DNA of 64,000 nt from Clostridium_I sp047718555 (GCF_047718555.1 NZ_JBDNRK010000005.1:62001-126000); one strand, 5' to 3'. Positions 1-7,545 are shown, counted from the first letter of the stretch. The notes: generated by a model from the letters alone, not told the origin. A program made the numbers and translations.

Positions 1-523
1 CCTTGTAAGTTAGTATCCCATCCATCATCCCCAGTATTGCGAACCTAGCCCCATTGTGTTCAAATATCTTATGTGTCTTTAAATTCTCTTCCCACATTGG
101 TAGCCCATTCTCTGCAAGCTTTACTGTAAAGTCTGGATTCTTCATCAACATAGACATATATAATAGGTCACTCTGTGTGGCTTCGTGAACCGCTGTAGCG
201 TTCCTTGTCCATCTTCTGTGGTATGGATACTTGTCCTCTTCAATCTGCTTCAATCTTAGAGCCTTAAAGAATAATTCCCTGTCACACTTTGAAGCTCCAG
301 AAGGACTAAATACACACGGTACATCTGGTCTAGCTGGTCTGTTCTTCATGAACTCAATTTCCTGTTCCTTCTGTCTTAGTAAAACTGCTTCCACCCTTTT
401 ATCTCCCCAATGTTCGGTTTCATGCCACTTATTAAATTGGTTAAACAGTCCCCCCGCTAAATCTTTGCTTCTCTGTGAAACTTCTGCTTCAACTTTTAAA
501 TCTACTTTCTTTGCTAATCCCAT
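1..523 (-). CDS. Phage RecB-family (PD-(D/E)XK) exonuclease, N-terminal part
   Basis: The first about 174 codons of a gene that runs off the left edge, read on the minus strand. The start is the ATG at 521-523, preceded by AGAAAGGAGTTGC. Residues 73-85 (SPSGASKCDRELF) followed by a conserved His at 113 and Gln at 117, and GMMDGIL near residue 165 with its Asp, fit the N-terminal layout of phage PDDEXK_1/RecB-like nucleases. Members of this family process DNA ends during phage recombination and replication. A copy of the repeated bipartite promoter lies at 569-600, so this is probably the first gene of its own transcript. The catalytic Asp/Glu-X-Lys core should lie outside the window, so activity cannot be judged. 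Confidence 0.7.
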   Translation of the reverse strand, partial: MGLAKKVDLKVEAEVSQRSKDLAGGLFNQFNKWHETEHWGDKRVEAVLLRQKEQEIEFMKNRPARPDVPCVFSPSGASKCDRELFFKALRLKQIEEDKYPYHRRWTRNATAVHEATQSDLLYMSMLMKNPDFTVKLAENGLPMWEENLKTHKIFEHNGARFAILGMMDGILTYK

Positions 524-568
524 GTAAGCAACTCCTTTCTAAAATGCGTAAGTGAATAACCCTACATA

Positions 569-600
569 AATAATGAGCGGGTACTTCCCAATTTGTGACA
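569..600 (-). promoter_or_regulatory. Bipartite phage promoter-like element, copy 1
   Basis: Read on the minus strand this is TGTCACAAA, 13 bases, then GCTCATTATT. It is one of five copies in the element with identical boxes and identical spacing. It stands upstream of the RecB-type nuclease gene and directly behind the terminator at 601-631, where a promoter for a new transcript is expected. Confidence 0.7.
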
Positions 601-631
601 AAATAAAAGAAGAGAGCTGTTAAACTCTCTC
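601..631 (-). terminator. Rho-independent terminator after the SSB gene
   Basis: On the minus strand AGAGAG and CTCTCT arms (611-630) enclose a short loop and are followed by a T-rich tract (TCTTTTATTTT). It lies 17 bases past the stop of the single-strand binding protein gene and abuts promoter copy 1. Confidence 0.7.
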
Positions 632-647
632 CTGTGTATTGCTTTTA

Positions 648-1325
648 TTAAAATGCTGGGTCAACATCATCTGCTGGCGGTGTATTATTTGTTGGAGCTT
701 CTTCCCCCTCTGGTGTGTAATCTGGGAAGTATTCTTTAACTGGGAATCCAGCTTCATCTAATACCCTTATCATTAAATCCCTAGTTCTTGGTACTAACAC
801 ACTTTCAAAGAACTTCATGTTTACTTCAACACCATCAAAAGCGTCAAACTTCTCTTGGTCGTCACCTTTCATTTTTAAGATTGGATTTAACTTATAAGAA
901 GTATCTGTTTTGTTGCCTGTTCTTTTGAAGTTGAAAGCTATATCGTTTATGTCGTCTGCATATTCTTCAATCTGTGCTATAAGGTCTTTAGCTTGGTTTT
1001 TGGAGCAATCCCATACTCTTATTTGCCCTTTGTCTAAGTCTGCAAAAGCGAATACATACCTCTTTCTTGCATATAAACCGTCGAATCCTTCTACACCAGA
1101 TTTACTTGCTACACAGTTTGGACATTCTTCCCCAAGTGGTGCTACACAAGGCTGTGTGTAAACTTTATGCTCAAAACTACTGTGAGCCTTATATTCTACA
1201 TAATCTGTAAGCCCTAATACTCTTACCTTAACTGAATCCTTGTCTTTTAGTCTTATGAATACTGTCTTTAAATCTACATTACCTCCGAAATTGATATCAT
1301 TGCCTTTTCCTGTTATTAATGACAT
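648..1325 (-). CDS. T4 gp32-like single-stranded DNA-binding protein
   Basis: A 225-residue protein that I read as a phage single-stranded DNA-binding protein. Its N-terminal half has His53, Cys60, Cys68 and Cys71, an H-x6-C-x7-C-x2-C arrangement that resembles the zinc site of T4 gp32. The C-terminus is strongly acidic and ends DDVDPAF, like the protein-interaction tails of SSB proteins. A good ribosome binding site (AGGAGGAATGTCAA) precedes the ATG. It lies 40 bases downstream of the sigma-like gene and has no bipartite promoter of its own, so the two are probably co-transcribed. It would coat single strands at the phage replication fork. Family assignment rests on motif layout only. Confidence 0.75.
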   Translation of the reverse strand: MSLITGKGNDINFGGNVDLKTVFIRLKDKDSVKVRVLGLTDYVEYKAHSSFEHKVYTQPCVAPLGEECPNCVASKSGVEGFDGLYARKRYVFAFADLDKGQIRVWDCSKNQAKDLIAQIEEYADDINDIAFNFKRTGNKTDTSYKLNPILKMKGDDQEKFDAFDGVEVNMKFFESVLVPRTRDLMIRVLDEAGFPVKEYFPDYTPEGEEAPTNNTPPADDVDPAF

Positions 1326-1365
1326 TTGACATTCCTCCTATTTTTATCTGTTTTTTTGTTGCAAT

Positions 1366-2001
1366 CTATATACAAACACCAATTTTTTGTAGGTGTGCTT
1401 GTAATCTTTGTTTAGCTCTCTGTACTTTTTTTCTTTCTGTAGCTGTGTATTTTCCAAATAACCTAGCGAAAGCTTCATTTCTTTCTTTTTGACCTTGTAC
1501 ATCAATGAGAATAGCAATAACTTGTCCTTCTTTATCAGTAGCAATGAACTCTTCTATTACTGTAAGTGTGTCTGGTATTTCATCCACTGAATCATCTAAT
1601 TCGCAAGTTGGATTAATTTTTTCACTCTCGAATAGTAGGTCGTAATTGTCTGCCTTTAATGTCGCAAGTGTCTTTTTAGCCATATCTAAGTTTCTCTGAC
1701 TTTTTAACCAAGCTATTGAAAAGAACTTAAATCTTGCTGTGAAGTCCCCCATAGCTTTGTTGTAACCTTTAATGGAATGTGTAACTCCCTCAAAGACTAT
1801 CCTAGAATTGTAATCATCCTCGTTTATTTTTAAGTCGCTAATGTCATTGTTTCTTATGAAGTAGTCAGTCAACTTAGGTACTAAGGGTAATAATTCATTT
1901 ACCAAGTCTGTATATGCAAATTGCTTTTCAGTGTCGCTTAATACCTCATTTGAAAGTTTGTGAGCTAAGTTATTTACCATTTCTTTGTTTAAATTTGTCA
2001 T
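1366..2001 (-). CDS. Divergent sigma-70-family-like (phage sigma) protein
   Basis: A 211-residue protein. Residues 79-108 (kGYNKAMGDFTARF..., then SIAWLKSQRN) resemble sigma region 2, in which an FxA/FxxY block is followed by a Trp/Arg-containing helix. Residues 163-207 resemble a region 4 helix-turn-helix: a helix, ARLFGKYTATERKKVQRAKQ, then LQAHLQ. Size and layout fit ECF-like or phage sigma factors. The start ATG is preceded by GCGAAAAAAGGAGAG. Promoter copy 2 (2031-2062) lies 30 bases upstream, so it may drive its own synthesis. No close match comes to mind, so the sigma call is inference from motif shape; an HTH regulator of another kind is possible. Confidence 0.55.
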   Translation of the reverse strand: MTNLNKEMVNNLAHKLSNEVLSDTEKQFAYTDLVNELLPLVPKLTDYFIRNNDISDLKINEDDYNSRIVFEGVTHSIKGYNKAMGDFTARFKFFSIAWLKSQRNLDMAKKTLATLKADNYDLLFESEKINPTCELDDSVDEIPDTLTVIEEFIATDKEGQVIAILIDVQGQKERNEAFARLFGKYTATERKKVQRAKQRLQAHLQKIGVCI

Positions 2002-2030
2002 TGTTTTTCTCTCCTTTTTTCGCTTTCATA

Positions 2031-2062
2031 AATAATGAGCGGGGTAATTTTGTTTTGTGACA
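2031..2062 (-). promoter_or_regulatory. Bipartite phage promoter-like element, copy 2
   Basis: Minus-strand reading TGTCACAAA, 13 bases, GCTCATTATT. It stands 30 bases upstream of the sigma-like gene start, with AAAAAAGGAGAG between. If functional it would drive the sigma-like and SSB genes. Confidence 0.7.
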
Positions 2063-2183
2063 TTTCAGTTTTACTCATAAACGGAAAAGCGTAATTGAAC
2101 TTGCAAAAAAAATATTGTCCGTCATTTGTATTAACTTCCTTGTCTGCGATTACAATATAACCCTTTTCCGTAATAGCGTTCAA

Positions 2184-2302
2184 TACAAAGATTATGGTTA
2201 CTTATCCACAGTTTTCAGACAATTCATAAGATTATCTACAATGGTCAAAGCAACCACAATTTGAAGGAAAGATTGGTGAATAAGTATTAACTACCAAGTG
2301 GT
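2184..2302. other. Short intergenic segment with two DnaA-box-like sequences
   Basis: This gap after the primase gene has a consensus DnaA box TTATCCACA at 2202-2210 and a one-mismatch copy TTATCTACA at 2232-2240 in the same orientation, in an AT-rich setting beside the replication genes. It could contribute to the element's origin of replication. Two boxes are too few to prove this. Confidence 0.3.
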
Positions 2303-3247
2303 TTATAGAAAGGATATTTTGGAAGGTTTTACATCATTATTTGCCACAAGTATTCTGTCAATTCCTAGCTGATTTATGTCTTTTATTCCTTGGTAAACTG
2401 GAAAATCTGAAAGTACTAGGAAACCAGCTAATGTGTCTTTTATATGTTCCCTAAATCTAGCACCTACTGGGTCATTATCAGTTGCAATTACCAGCTCTTC
2501 TATTCCAGAACTTAGGAGTATTCTCACCTGTTCTTCTGACAAGTTACTACCCCCTACAGCTACAGCGGGAAGCCCAGCACTCCAAAAGGTTAGAGCGTCA
2601 ATTTCAGCTTCGCATAAGTAAATTCTTTTAGCTTTCTGTAGTATGCATTGATAGATTCCAAATAGATGTTGACGGATTGGCTGACCCTCTTTTTCATACC
2701 AAAAGGTCTTTCCCGCCACTGTTCGGTACTTTACATTCACTACCTCACCTTTTTTATTTGTCCACAGAAGGGCTATTGCTTTTGAATCCTCCAGATAGCC
2801 TGTACCAAATAGTTTTTGTACCTCTAATGTAATACCTCTGTTTGTTAGGTAGTTGCTGTTAGAAGTGTATAGGTTGCTTATTTCTGACCGCTCTATTATC
2901 TTAGGCTTGTCCTGTTCTCCATATAGGTTTAAATGAAGCTCTAGTGCGGAAGTATCTGAAAGGAATAGTGTGTATTTCTCAATAAGGTAGTTTTCAATAG
3001 TTTCATAATCCTCATTTCTAAGAAGTGCCAATAGTTTAGTGAAGTTCCCTTTATAGTAATAATCATCTGTACTTCCAGAATCTATCCACAATCCACTCCC
3101 TAGGTTTACTGCAAAGGATGGGTGATTATCAGAACGGAAGGGAGAACAAGCTTGAAACTTATTCCCTCTAATCTGTTCATTCACCCAGTCAAATTGTTCC
3201 AGCTCTTCTAGCACATCTACTTCCAATTCAATATCTCTTATTTCCAT
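2303..3247 (-). CDS. Phage DNA primase, TOPRIM domain
   Basis: A 314-residue DnaG-type primase that would make RNA primers for the element's replication. The N-terminal segment CSPFRSDNHPSF (34-45) matches the first half of the CHC2 zinc-binding primase domain. The second cysteine pair is not visible, so the zinc site is probably reduced or lost, as in some phage primases. The TOPRIM domain is clear: CEAEIDAL with the catalytic Glu at about 213, and VIATDNDPVGAR with the metal-binding Asp pair at 257-259. The ATG start follows AAGGGGGCATGAACAA. It is 14 bases downstream of the helicase gene, in the loader-helicase-primase unit driven from promoter copy 3. Confidence 0.85.
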   Translation of the reverse strand: MEIRDIELEVDVLEELEQFDWVNEQIRGNKFQACSPFRSDNHPSFAVNLGSGLWIDSGSTDDYYYKGNFTKLLALLRNEDYETIENYLIEKYTLFLSDTSALELHLNLYGEQDKPKIIERSEISNLYTSNSNYLTNRGITLEVQKLFGTGYLEDSKAIALLWTNKKGEVVNVKYRTVAGKTFWYEKEGQPIRQHLFGIYQCILQKAKRIYLCEAEIDALTFWSAGLPAVAVGGSNLSEEQVRILLSSGIEELVIATDNDPVGARFREHIKDTLAGFLVLSDFPVYQGIKDINQLGIDRILVANNDVKPSKISFL

Positions 3248-3261
3248 TTGTTCATGCCCCC

Positions 3262-4524
3262 TTAAAAGTAGTCCACAGCTTCAACTTCTCTGATATAACC
3301 TCTATTGAAGTCCACCTGTAGCTCCAGCTCATTTCCCACACCATCTGTTCTTGATTTTGCCAGCTTCATTTTTCCGCAACCGTCGTACTGGTCGAATGTT
3401 AAAACTGTGCAAGCGTCTTGTACTACAGCTATGGTTTCTGAATACTGGTGTATTTCTGGTGGCTTAACAATTCTTGCTCCGCTTTCATCCTTACCTTGAT
3501 TTTCCTTTTCTGCGGAAGTTGGAGTTTGATGTACTACAATTCCCACTACTTTGTACTTACCAAATAACTGTCTTAAAGCTCTGGAAGTGTTACTCATGTT
3601 GTCCCTGTTAGAACTGCCTTTATTTCCTTTGTGTGTCATTAGATTAAAGCCGTCAATAATTACCATTTTTATATTAGGATTCGCTTGCAAGTCTGCTTCA
3701 ATAACCTCTAGCGACAATCCCTTTGGCATATCTCCCATAGTTTTGATAATGTAAGGAGTTTCATTTTCTTCGTTGAATTGCTCTAAGTAACTTTCAAACT
3801 TGTCCTCGTCATACAAATTACCCATTTTAAGAGCCATGTTACTAAAGTGTCCGTTCAAAGTATCAAGCCTGTCCTCCTGTTGCTCTCTGCTTAACTCTGG
3901 AGAATAGTGAAGAACTCCGAAACTAGCTTTCCATGCACATAGTCCGAACTGTGAAGCTATCCAAGACTTACCTCTGTTTGTATAAGCATTTAACAGCACA
4001 TAGTCGCTTAATTCTGTACCGCCACCCAGCCATTTATTTAAAGTTGGATATGGTGTTGGGATAAACATTCCAGTCCTATTTTCCTTACGGTTTTTATAAT
4101 TCTCTAATCTCTCTTGACCATTAGTAGCATAGTTTGTACCTAGTCCACTTTCGGCACAAGCTGTATTGTAAAGAGCTGTTGATTCTTCTGCCATCCATTT
4201 AATAAAAGTCATTCCTTGTAGCTCACTGAATTTATCTTCTAACTCATTTTTAAGGAATAACATAGCTCTTTGTTTTGCTGAATTATTCTTTACCGCTTTT
4301 ACTAGGTAGTTGATATTCTCTTGTACATCTGCGTCATAATCAAAATTTTCACATTCTGCTACTACTGCTTCCGCTGGCGGTACTTCTCCGTATTGCTTTG
4401 TATAGTCTTTGATAAACAGATAGGCTTTCTTGTCGATAAAGAAGTCGTCTGCTGTAATATTTCCTCTTGTTAGAGCTGACATATCACCATCATTTATAAC
4501 CTTGCTTAATAATCTATTTTCCAC
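3262..4524 (-). CDS. Phage replicative DNA helicase, DnaB/RecA-like
   Basis: A 420-residue DnaB-type helicase. The Walker A loop is at 179-188 (NAYTNRGKSW), Walker B at 287-292 (MVIIDG), and a sensor-like VVGIVVHQTPTSA block follows, as in the RecA-fold ATPase of DnaB helicases. The N-terminal 130 residues are helical and correspond in position to the DnaB N-domain. The start is GTG (4522-4524) behind GGGAGG with an 8-base spacer. It follows the helicase-loader gene by 16 bases and precedes the primase by 14, a normal loader-helicase-primase set. It should unwind the phage replication fork as a ring. Confidence 0.88.
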   Translation of the reverse strand: MENRLLSKVINDGDMSALTRGNITADDFFIDKKAYLFIKDYTKQYGEVPPAEAVVAECENFDYDADVQENINYLVKAVKNNSAKQRAMLFLKNELEDKFSELQGMTFIKWMAEESTALYNTACAESGLGTNYATNGQERLENYKNRKENRTGMFIPTPYPTLNKWLGGGTELSDYVLLNAYTNRGKSWIASQFGLCAWKASFGVLHYSPELSREQQEDRLDTLNGHFSNMALKMGNLYDEDKFESYLEQFNEENETPYIIKTMGDMPKGLSLEVIEADLQANPNIKMVIIDGFNLMTHKGNKGSSNRDNMSNTSRALRQLFGKYKVVGIVVHQTPTSAEKENQGKDESGARIVKPPEIHQYSETIAVVQDACTVLTFDQYDGCGKMKLAKSRTDGVGNELELQVDFNRGYIREVEAVDYF

Positions 4525-4540
4525 AATTTAAACCTCCCTT

Positions 4541-5290
4541 CTAAAACAAATCATCTTGTCTGTGGTCATTGCCTTTGAATACTGCTGGTTTTCTACACAT
4601 ACCCTGTATTCTTGAAATAATTCTGTCGTCTAAGTATTCAAATAAGTTCTCATAAGGTACATTAGATGTGATAAGTGTTGCCAGCTCTTCGATAGCTCTG
4701 TGGTCTATCAGCTCATACAATTCATTCTGGAATCCCTCTGGACAACTTCTAAGTGCTAAATCATCTACTACCAGCAATTCCACTTTTTTAATCATTTCTT
4801 TGAATGTAGAATATTTAAGTGCGTTCTCTGCTTGTAGCTCTGGTGTACCTCTGAATTGACTGTTATAAACATTTTGAAGCTCCGCTAGACGCATAAAGAA
4901 CACTGGATTATATTCAATAGCTTTCTCACTTGTTAAATGCTGTTTACATCTTGCTCTTAGGTATTCATTCAGTATTGTTACTGCTGTGGTAGTCTTTCCT
5001 GTTCCTGTACCCCCCACAAAATATAAGCTCTTACCTTGCTTCTGTACTCTATTTATAATGTCTGCAATGTAAATCTCTACCGCTTTGTAGATTGCTGGAT
5101 TATCTTCTTTGATAGGTAAGTTTTTCAGAAAGCTATTCTCATATTTCTTTGGCACATTTCTAGTCCGCCAGAATCCCCCAGTACCTTCTATGCCATATAG
5201 AAAAACATGAGGATAACATCTGTTATTACAATCCGCTGTACCGTATTTCTTACAGGTATCCCTAAATGCACAATCTTTAGTATCTCTCAC
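4541..5290 (-). CDS. DnaC-like helicase loader, AAA+ ATPase
   Basis: A 249-residue AAA+ ATPase of the DnaC/DnaI type that loads the replicative helicase. Walker A is GGTGTGKTT at 93-101, Walker B is LLVVDDLAL at about 172-180, and ITSNVPY is the sensor 1 segment. The N-terminus has Cys7, Cys13, Cys21 and Cys25, a possible zinc site as found in DnaI-type loaders. The reading frame begins with GTG at 5288-5290, nine bases after AGGAG. An out-of-frame ATG five bases after the same AGGAG opens a five-codon ORF (MSERY) overlapping this start. It is the first gene after promoter copy 3. Confidence 0.85.
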   Translation of the reverse strand: MRDTKDCAFRDTCKKYGTADCNNRCYPHVFLYGIEGTGGFWRTRNVPKKYENSFLKNLPIKEDNPAIYKAVEIYIADIINRVQKQGKSLYFVGGTGTGKTTTAVTILNEYLRARCKQHLTSEKAIEYNPVFFMRLAELQNVYNSQFRGTPELQAENALKYSTFKEMIKKVELLVVDDLALRSCPEGFQNELYELIDHRAIEELATLITSNVPYENLFEYLDDRIISRIQGMCRKPAVFKGNDHRQDDLF

Positions 5291-5310
5291 TCATAACAAC
5301 TCCTTTCAGT

Positions 5311-5342
5311 AATAATGAGCGGGTGTACTAATATTTGTGACA
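5311..5342 (-). promoter_or_regulatory. Bipartite phage promoter-like element, copy 3
   Basis: Minus-strand TGTCACAAA, 13 bases, GCTCATTATT, followed after four bases by AAAGGAG. Its upstream box touches the T-tract of the terminator at 5343-5373. It should drive the helicase loader, helicase and primase genes. The ribosome binding site lies so close that the transcript would have a very short leader. Confidence 0.7.
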
Positions 5343-5373
5343 TAAAGAAAAGAGCCAGCATTTCTGCCAGCTC
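5343..5373 (-). terminator. Rho-independent terminator after the antirepressor gene
   Basis: On the minus strand a nine-pair stem with two G-T wobbles (GAGCTGGCA / TGCTGGCTC) and a GAAA loop is followed by TTTTCTTT. It lies 13 bases past the antirepressor stop codon and ends where promoter copy 3 begins. Confidence 0.75.
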
Positions 5374-5385
5374 CCAGTTATTTGT

Positions 5386-6306
5386 CTATGCACTATATTT
5401 TAATTTCAATTTTTCTCTTTCTACTTCAAATAATTGGATAACTCCATGTATACCTTTATTAGTCCATCTTGTCTGCGTAAAGTTCTTACCTGTTTTACTG
5501 TCCTTATTCATTACATATTTATGCCAACCTTTGCTTTCAAACTTCTTATTCAATATATATTTCCCTGTAGATTTATATTTCTGTGTTTTTTCGTCCCAGC
5601 GTCTAGCAACTCTCTTATTAAATACACCAAGAGCTAATAATACTTTATTTACTTCTGTAGCTGTTGTGTTCAATCCCATACTTTGATTTACATATTTAGC
5701 CAATTCCGTAGTTGAGCAAGTTTCTCCCGCTTTCATAAAATCATCATAAAATTCTACTTTAGGTTTTTGTTTCTCTAGTATCTCTTCTGCTTCTGCCTTT
5801 TCATGTTCTGCTATGCGTTTTGCTTCCTCTGCTAACTTCTGCTGTTTTTCTGCTTCGGCTCTCTCTGCTTCGGCTTTTAATCTGGCTTCCTTTTCTTCCT
5901 TCAACTTCTGTCCCGCTTTTATTAATAAATCTGGATTATCCAGTAATTCATCTGTAGCGTACATTCCATTTCTACGGATAGTTTTTAAAATATGTTTTAC
6001 CTGTTTTTTAAACTCTTTTGCTATCGGTTTTCTACTCTGCATTAACACTTCATATAATCCATCTTCTGTTAAAAACCAAGCTTCTATTCTTCTACCGTCA
6101 GCAATAAAGGCGGTAAAAACTTTTTCATCATTATCTACACAATTTATCATTGTTCCTGTTCTATAACTTCCATCTGCCCTTGTACTATACTCTATACACT
6201 CTGCTACATCTTTTGCCAGAAACAAAGGTTCTTCCACAGTACCGTAAACTTTAAAATCCTTACCCAAAACTACTCTTTCATCAATTACAGATAAATTATT
6301 TGACAT
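5386..6306 (-). CDS. Phage antirepressor, Bro-N plus C-terminal ANT/KilAC-like domain
   Basis: A 306-residue protein with three parts. Residues about 10-115 form a Bro-N domain (PLFLAKDVAECIEY, then WFLTEDGLYEVLMQSRKPIA, then FKKQVKHILKTIR). Residues about 130-185 are a charged Ala/Glu/Lys-rich coiled coil. The C-terminal 110 residues (TTELAKYVNQSM... RRWDEKTQKY) look like an ANT/KilAC DNA-binding domain. Such proteins act as antirepressors or regulators in temperate phages. The ATG at 6304-6306 is preceded by AGGGGGAAG. It has its own upstream promoter (copy 4) and downstream terminator, so it is a single-gene unit. Confidence 0.85.
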   Translation of the reverse strand: MSNNLSVIDERVVLGKDFKVYGTVEEPLFLAKDVAECIEYSTRADGSYRTGTMINCVDNDEKVFTAFIADGRRIEAWFLTEDGLYEVLMQSRKPIAKEFKKQVKHILKTIRRNGMYATDELLDNPDLLIKAGQKLKEEKEARLKAEAERAEAEKQQKLAEEAKRIAEHEKAEAEEILEKQKPKVEFYDDFMKAGETCSTTELAKYVNQSMGLNTTATEVNKVLLALGVFNKRVARRWDEKTQKYKSTGKYILNKKFESKGWHKYVMNKDSKTGKNFTQTRWTNKGIHGVIQLFEVEREKLKLKYSA

Positions 6307-6345
6307 TTTTCTTCCCCCTAAATTTGTATTATTTTGTGTTACACT

Positions 6346-6377
6346 AATAATGAGCGGTCTATTTATACTTTGTGACT
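6346..6377 (-). promoter_or_regulatory. Bipartite phage promoter-like element, copy 4
   Basis: Minus-strand reading AGTCACAAA, 13 bases, GCTCATTATT. Only the first base of the upstream box differs from the other copies. It lies 40 bases upstream of the antirepressor start. Confidence 0.68.
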
Positions 6378-6398
6378 TCGTTGCTAAACATTTTGGTT

Positions 6399-7130
6399 TT
6401 AATCCAATGTGAACCCTTCATCTACCTTATAGTCATATTTACTGCTTGTACCCTGTTTTCTCTCATGTCTGCCCTGTATTATCTCTATTACATTATTACC
6501 AATCCAGCCACATACAGCCCCCACAGTAGGAGTAGGATATGAAGGTGAAGCCCACCTGTTTCTATATTCTGTTATTGCTACATGGAAAATCTCTTTTATA
6601 TCTTCATCATCTTCAATTTTTTCCATTATGCTCTTTATATTCTTTATATCTCTTCCCCAGTTTGGTCTATATTGTGACCTGAACTCTTTCTCAAACTCTT
6701 CACAGAAAAATAGCAATAATGCTTTAGGTGATACCCTTACTACTCCAGCGACCTCAACTTCCTCAACATCCCAGTCATTATCCACAATGAAACTATATCT
6801 GCTTTTCTTCCTAGCTCCAGTTCCCTCAATCTTTCTTTTAACAATAGGTAAGCCATCCACTCTAACATCTAGTAGTCCTATTATTGCTGTATTGACAGTA
6901 TTCGTAGATATTCCTGTAATCTCTGACAAATACCTCATAGAAGGAAAAGCTTCCCCATTTTCATCCATATGTGAAGCAATAGCCAGCAATACTTTTAGCT
7001 GTGAAGGTGTCAATACCCTTAATGCTCCCTTTCTGATAAGCTCTGTATCAAGCTGTAATAATATCTTTACATTTCCTTCGTTATCTGTTTCACTACCTAA
7101 TTTAAAAAAACTCTTATTAACATTTGACAT
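6399..7130 (-). CDS. Phage replication initiator-like winged-helix protein
   Basis: A 243-residue protein. Residues about 35-105 form a winged helix-turn-helix: LTPSQLKVLLAIASHM, then PSMRYLSEITGISTNTVNTA, then a wing (IVKRKIEGTGARKKSRYSF). This is the arrangement of phage and plasmid replication-initiation proteins of the DnaD/RepA-N-terminal type. The C-terminal half is acidic and unrecognised. The start overlaps the end of the upstream small gene by 14 bases, so the two should be translationally coupled. Its place ahead of loader, helicase and primase genes supports a role in origin recognition, but a transcriptional regulator is possible. Confidence 0.65.
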   Translation of the reverse strand: MSNVNKSFFKLGSETDNEGNVKILLQLDTELIRKGALRVLTPSQLKVLLAIASHMDENGEAFPSMRYLSEITGISTNTVNTAIIGLLDVRVDGLPIVKRKIEGTGARKKSRYSFIVDNDWDVEEVEVAGVVRVSPKALLLFFCEEFEKEFRSQYRPNWGRDIKNIKSIMEKIEDDEDIKEIFHVAITEYRNRWASPSYPTPTVGAVCGWIGNNVIEIIQGRHERKQGTSSKYDYKVDEGFTLD

Positions 7131-7311
7131 TTTTATTTCCCCCTTCTACAATCTGAATATCATCTATATTTGTTAGTACACTTCCACCATATTTAAAAGT
7201 TATCTTGTATAAATGCTCGAATCCTTCCCAGTCACTTTTACTAATTACACCAATTAATCCAGCATAAAAACCTGTTTTCTTGAATCCCTTTTTCCCTATG
7301 ATGTTTTCCAT
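7117..7311 (-). CDS. Small phage protein of unknown function
   Basis: A 64-residue protein (MENIIGKKGFKKTGFYAG...). The ATG at 7309-7311 is chosen because AAAGGAG sits nine bases upstream; an in-frame TTG nine bases further up would lie directly on the Shine-Dalgarno sequence. It overlaps the winged-helix gene by 14 bases and is the first gene after promoter copy 5. The sequence looks like a small beta-rich domain with several Gly and aromatic residues. I do not recognise a family. Confidence 0.6.
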   Translation of the reverse strand: MENIIGKKGFKKTGFYAGLIGVISKSDWEGFEHLYKITFKYGGSVLTNIDDIQIVEGGNKNVKC

Positions 7312-7331
7312 CTTCAACAACTCCTTTCAGT

Positions 7332-7363
7332 AATAATGAGCTGTTGTATTAATATTTGTGACA
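7332..7363 (-). promoter_or_regulatory. Bipartite phage promoter-like element, copy 5
   Basis: Minus-strand TGTCACAAA, 13 bases, GCTCATTATT, followed after four bases by AAAGGAG, as in copy 3. It precedes the small gene and the replication-initiator gene, and is the most upstream copy seen. Confidence 0.7.
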
Positions 7364-7545
7364 TAACAGTATTTATATAAAAGATAATAAGAGATATATA
7401 ATATATACTTAGGTAGTAACAATTTGTACAAAGAAAGTAATAATGGCTTAAAAACAGATATTAAGTTTGTACAGAATAATAAGACAAAAAGAAAAAAAGA
7501 CACTGGATTTCTCCAATGCCTTAATAATCTATGCTTTTTTTGCAA

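Noticed and set aside
1998..2183. 61-residue minus-strand ORF between primase and sigma-like genes
   Set aside because: It runs through promoter copy 2 and the sigma gene leader, has no clear ribosome binding site and no recognisable family. The conserved promoter words explain the sequence better.
7327..7545. 72-residue minus-strand ORF rich in Leu, Tyr and Phe
   Set aside because: It overlaps promoter copy 5 and has no ribosome binding site; the composition reflects AT-rich sequence.
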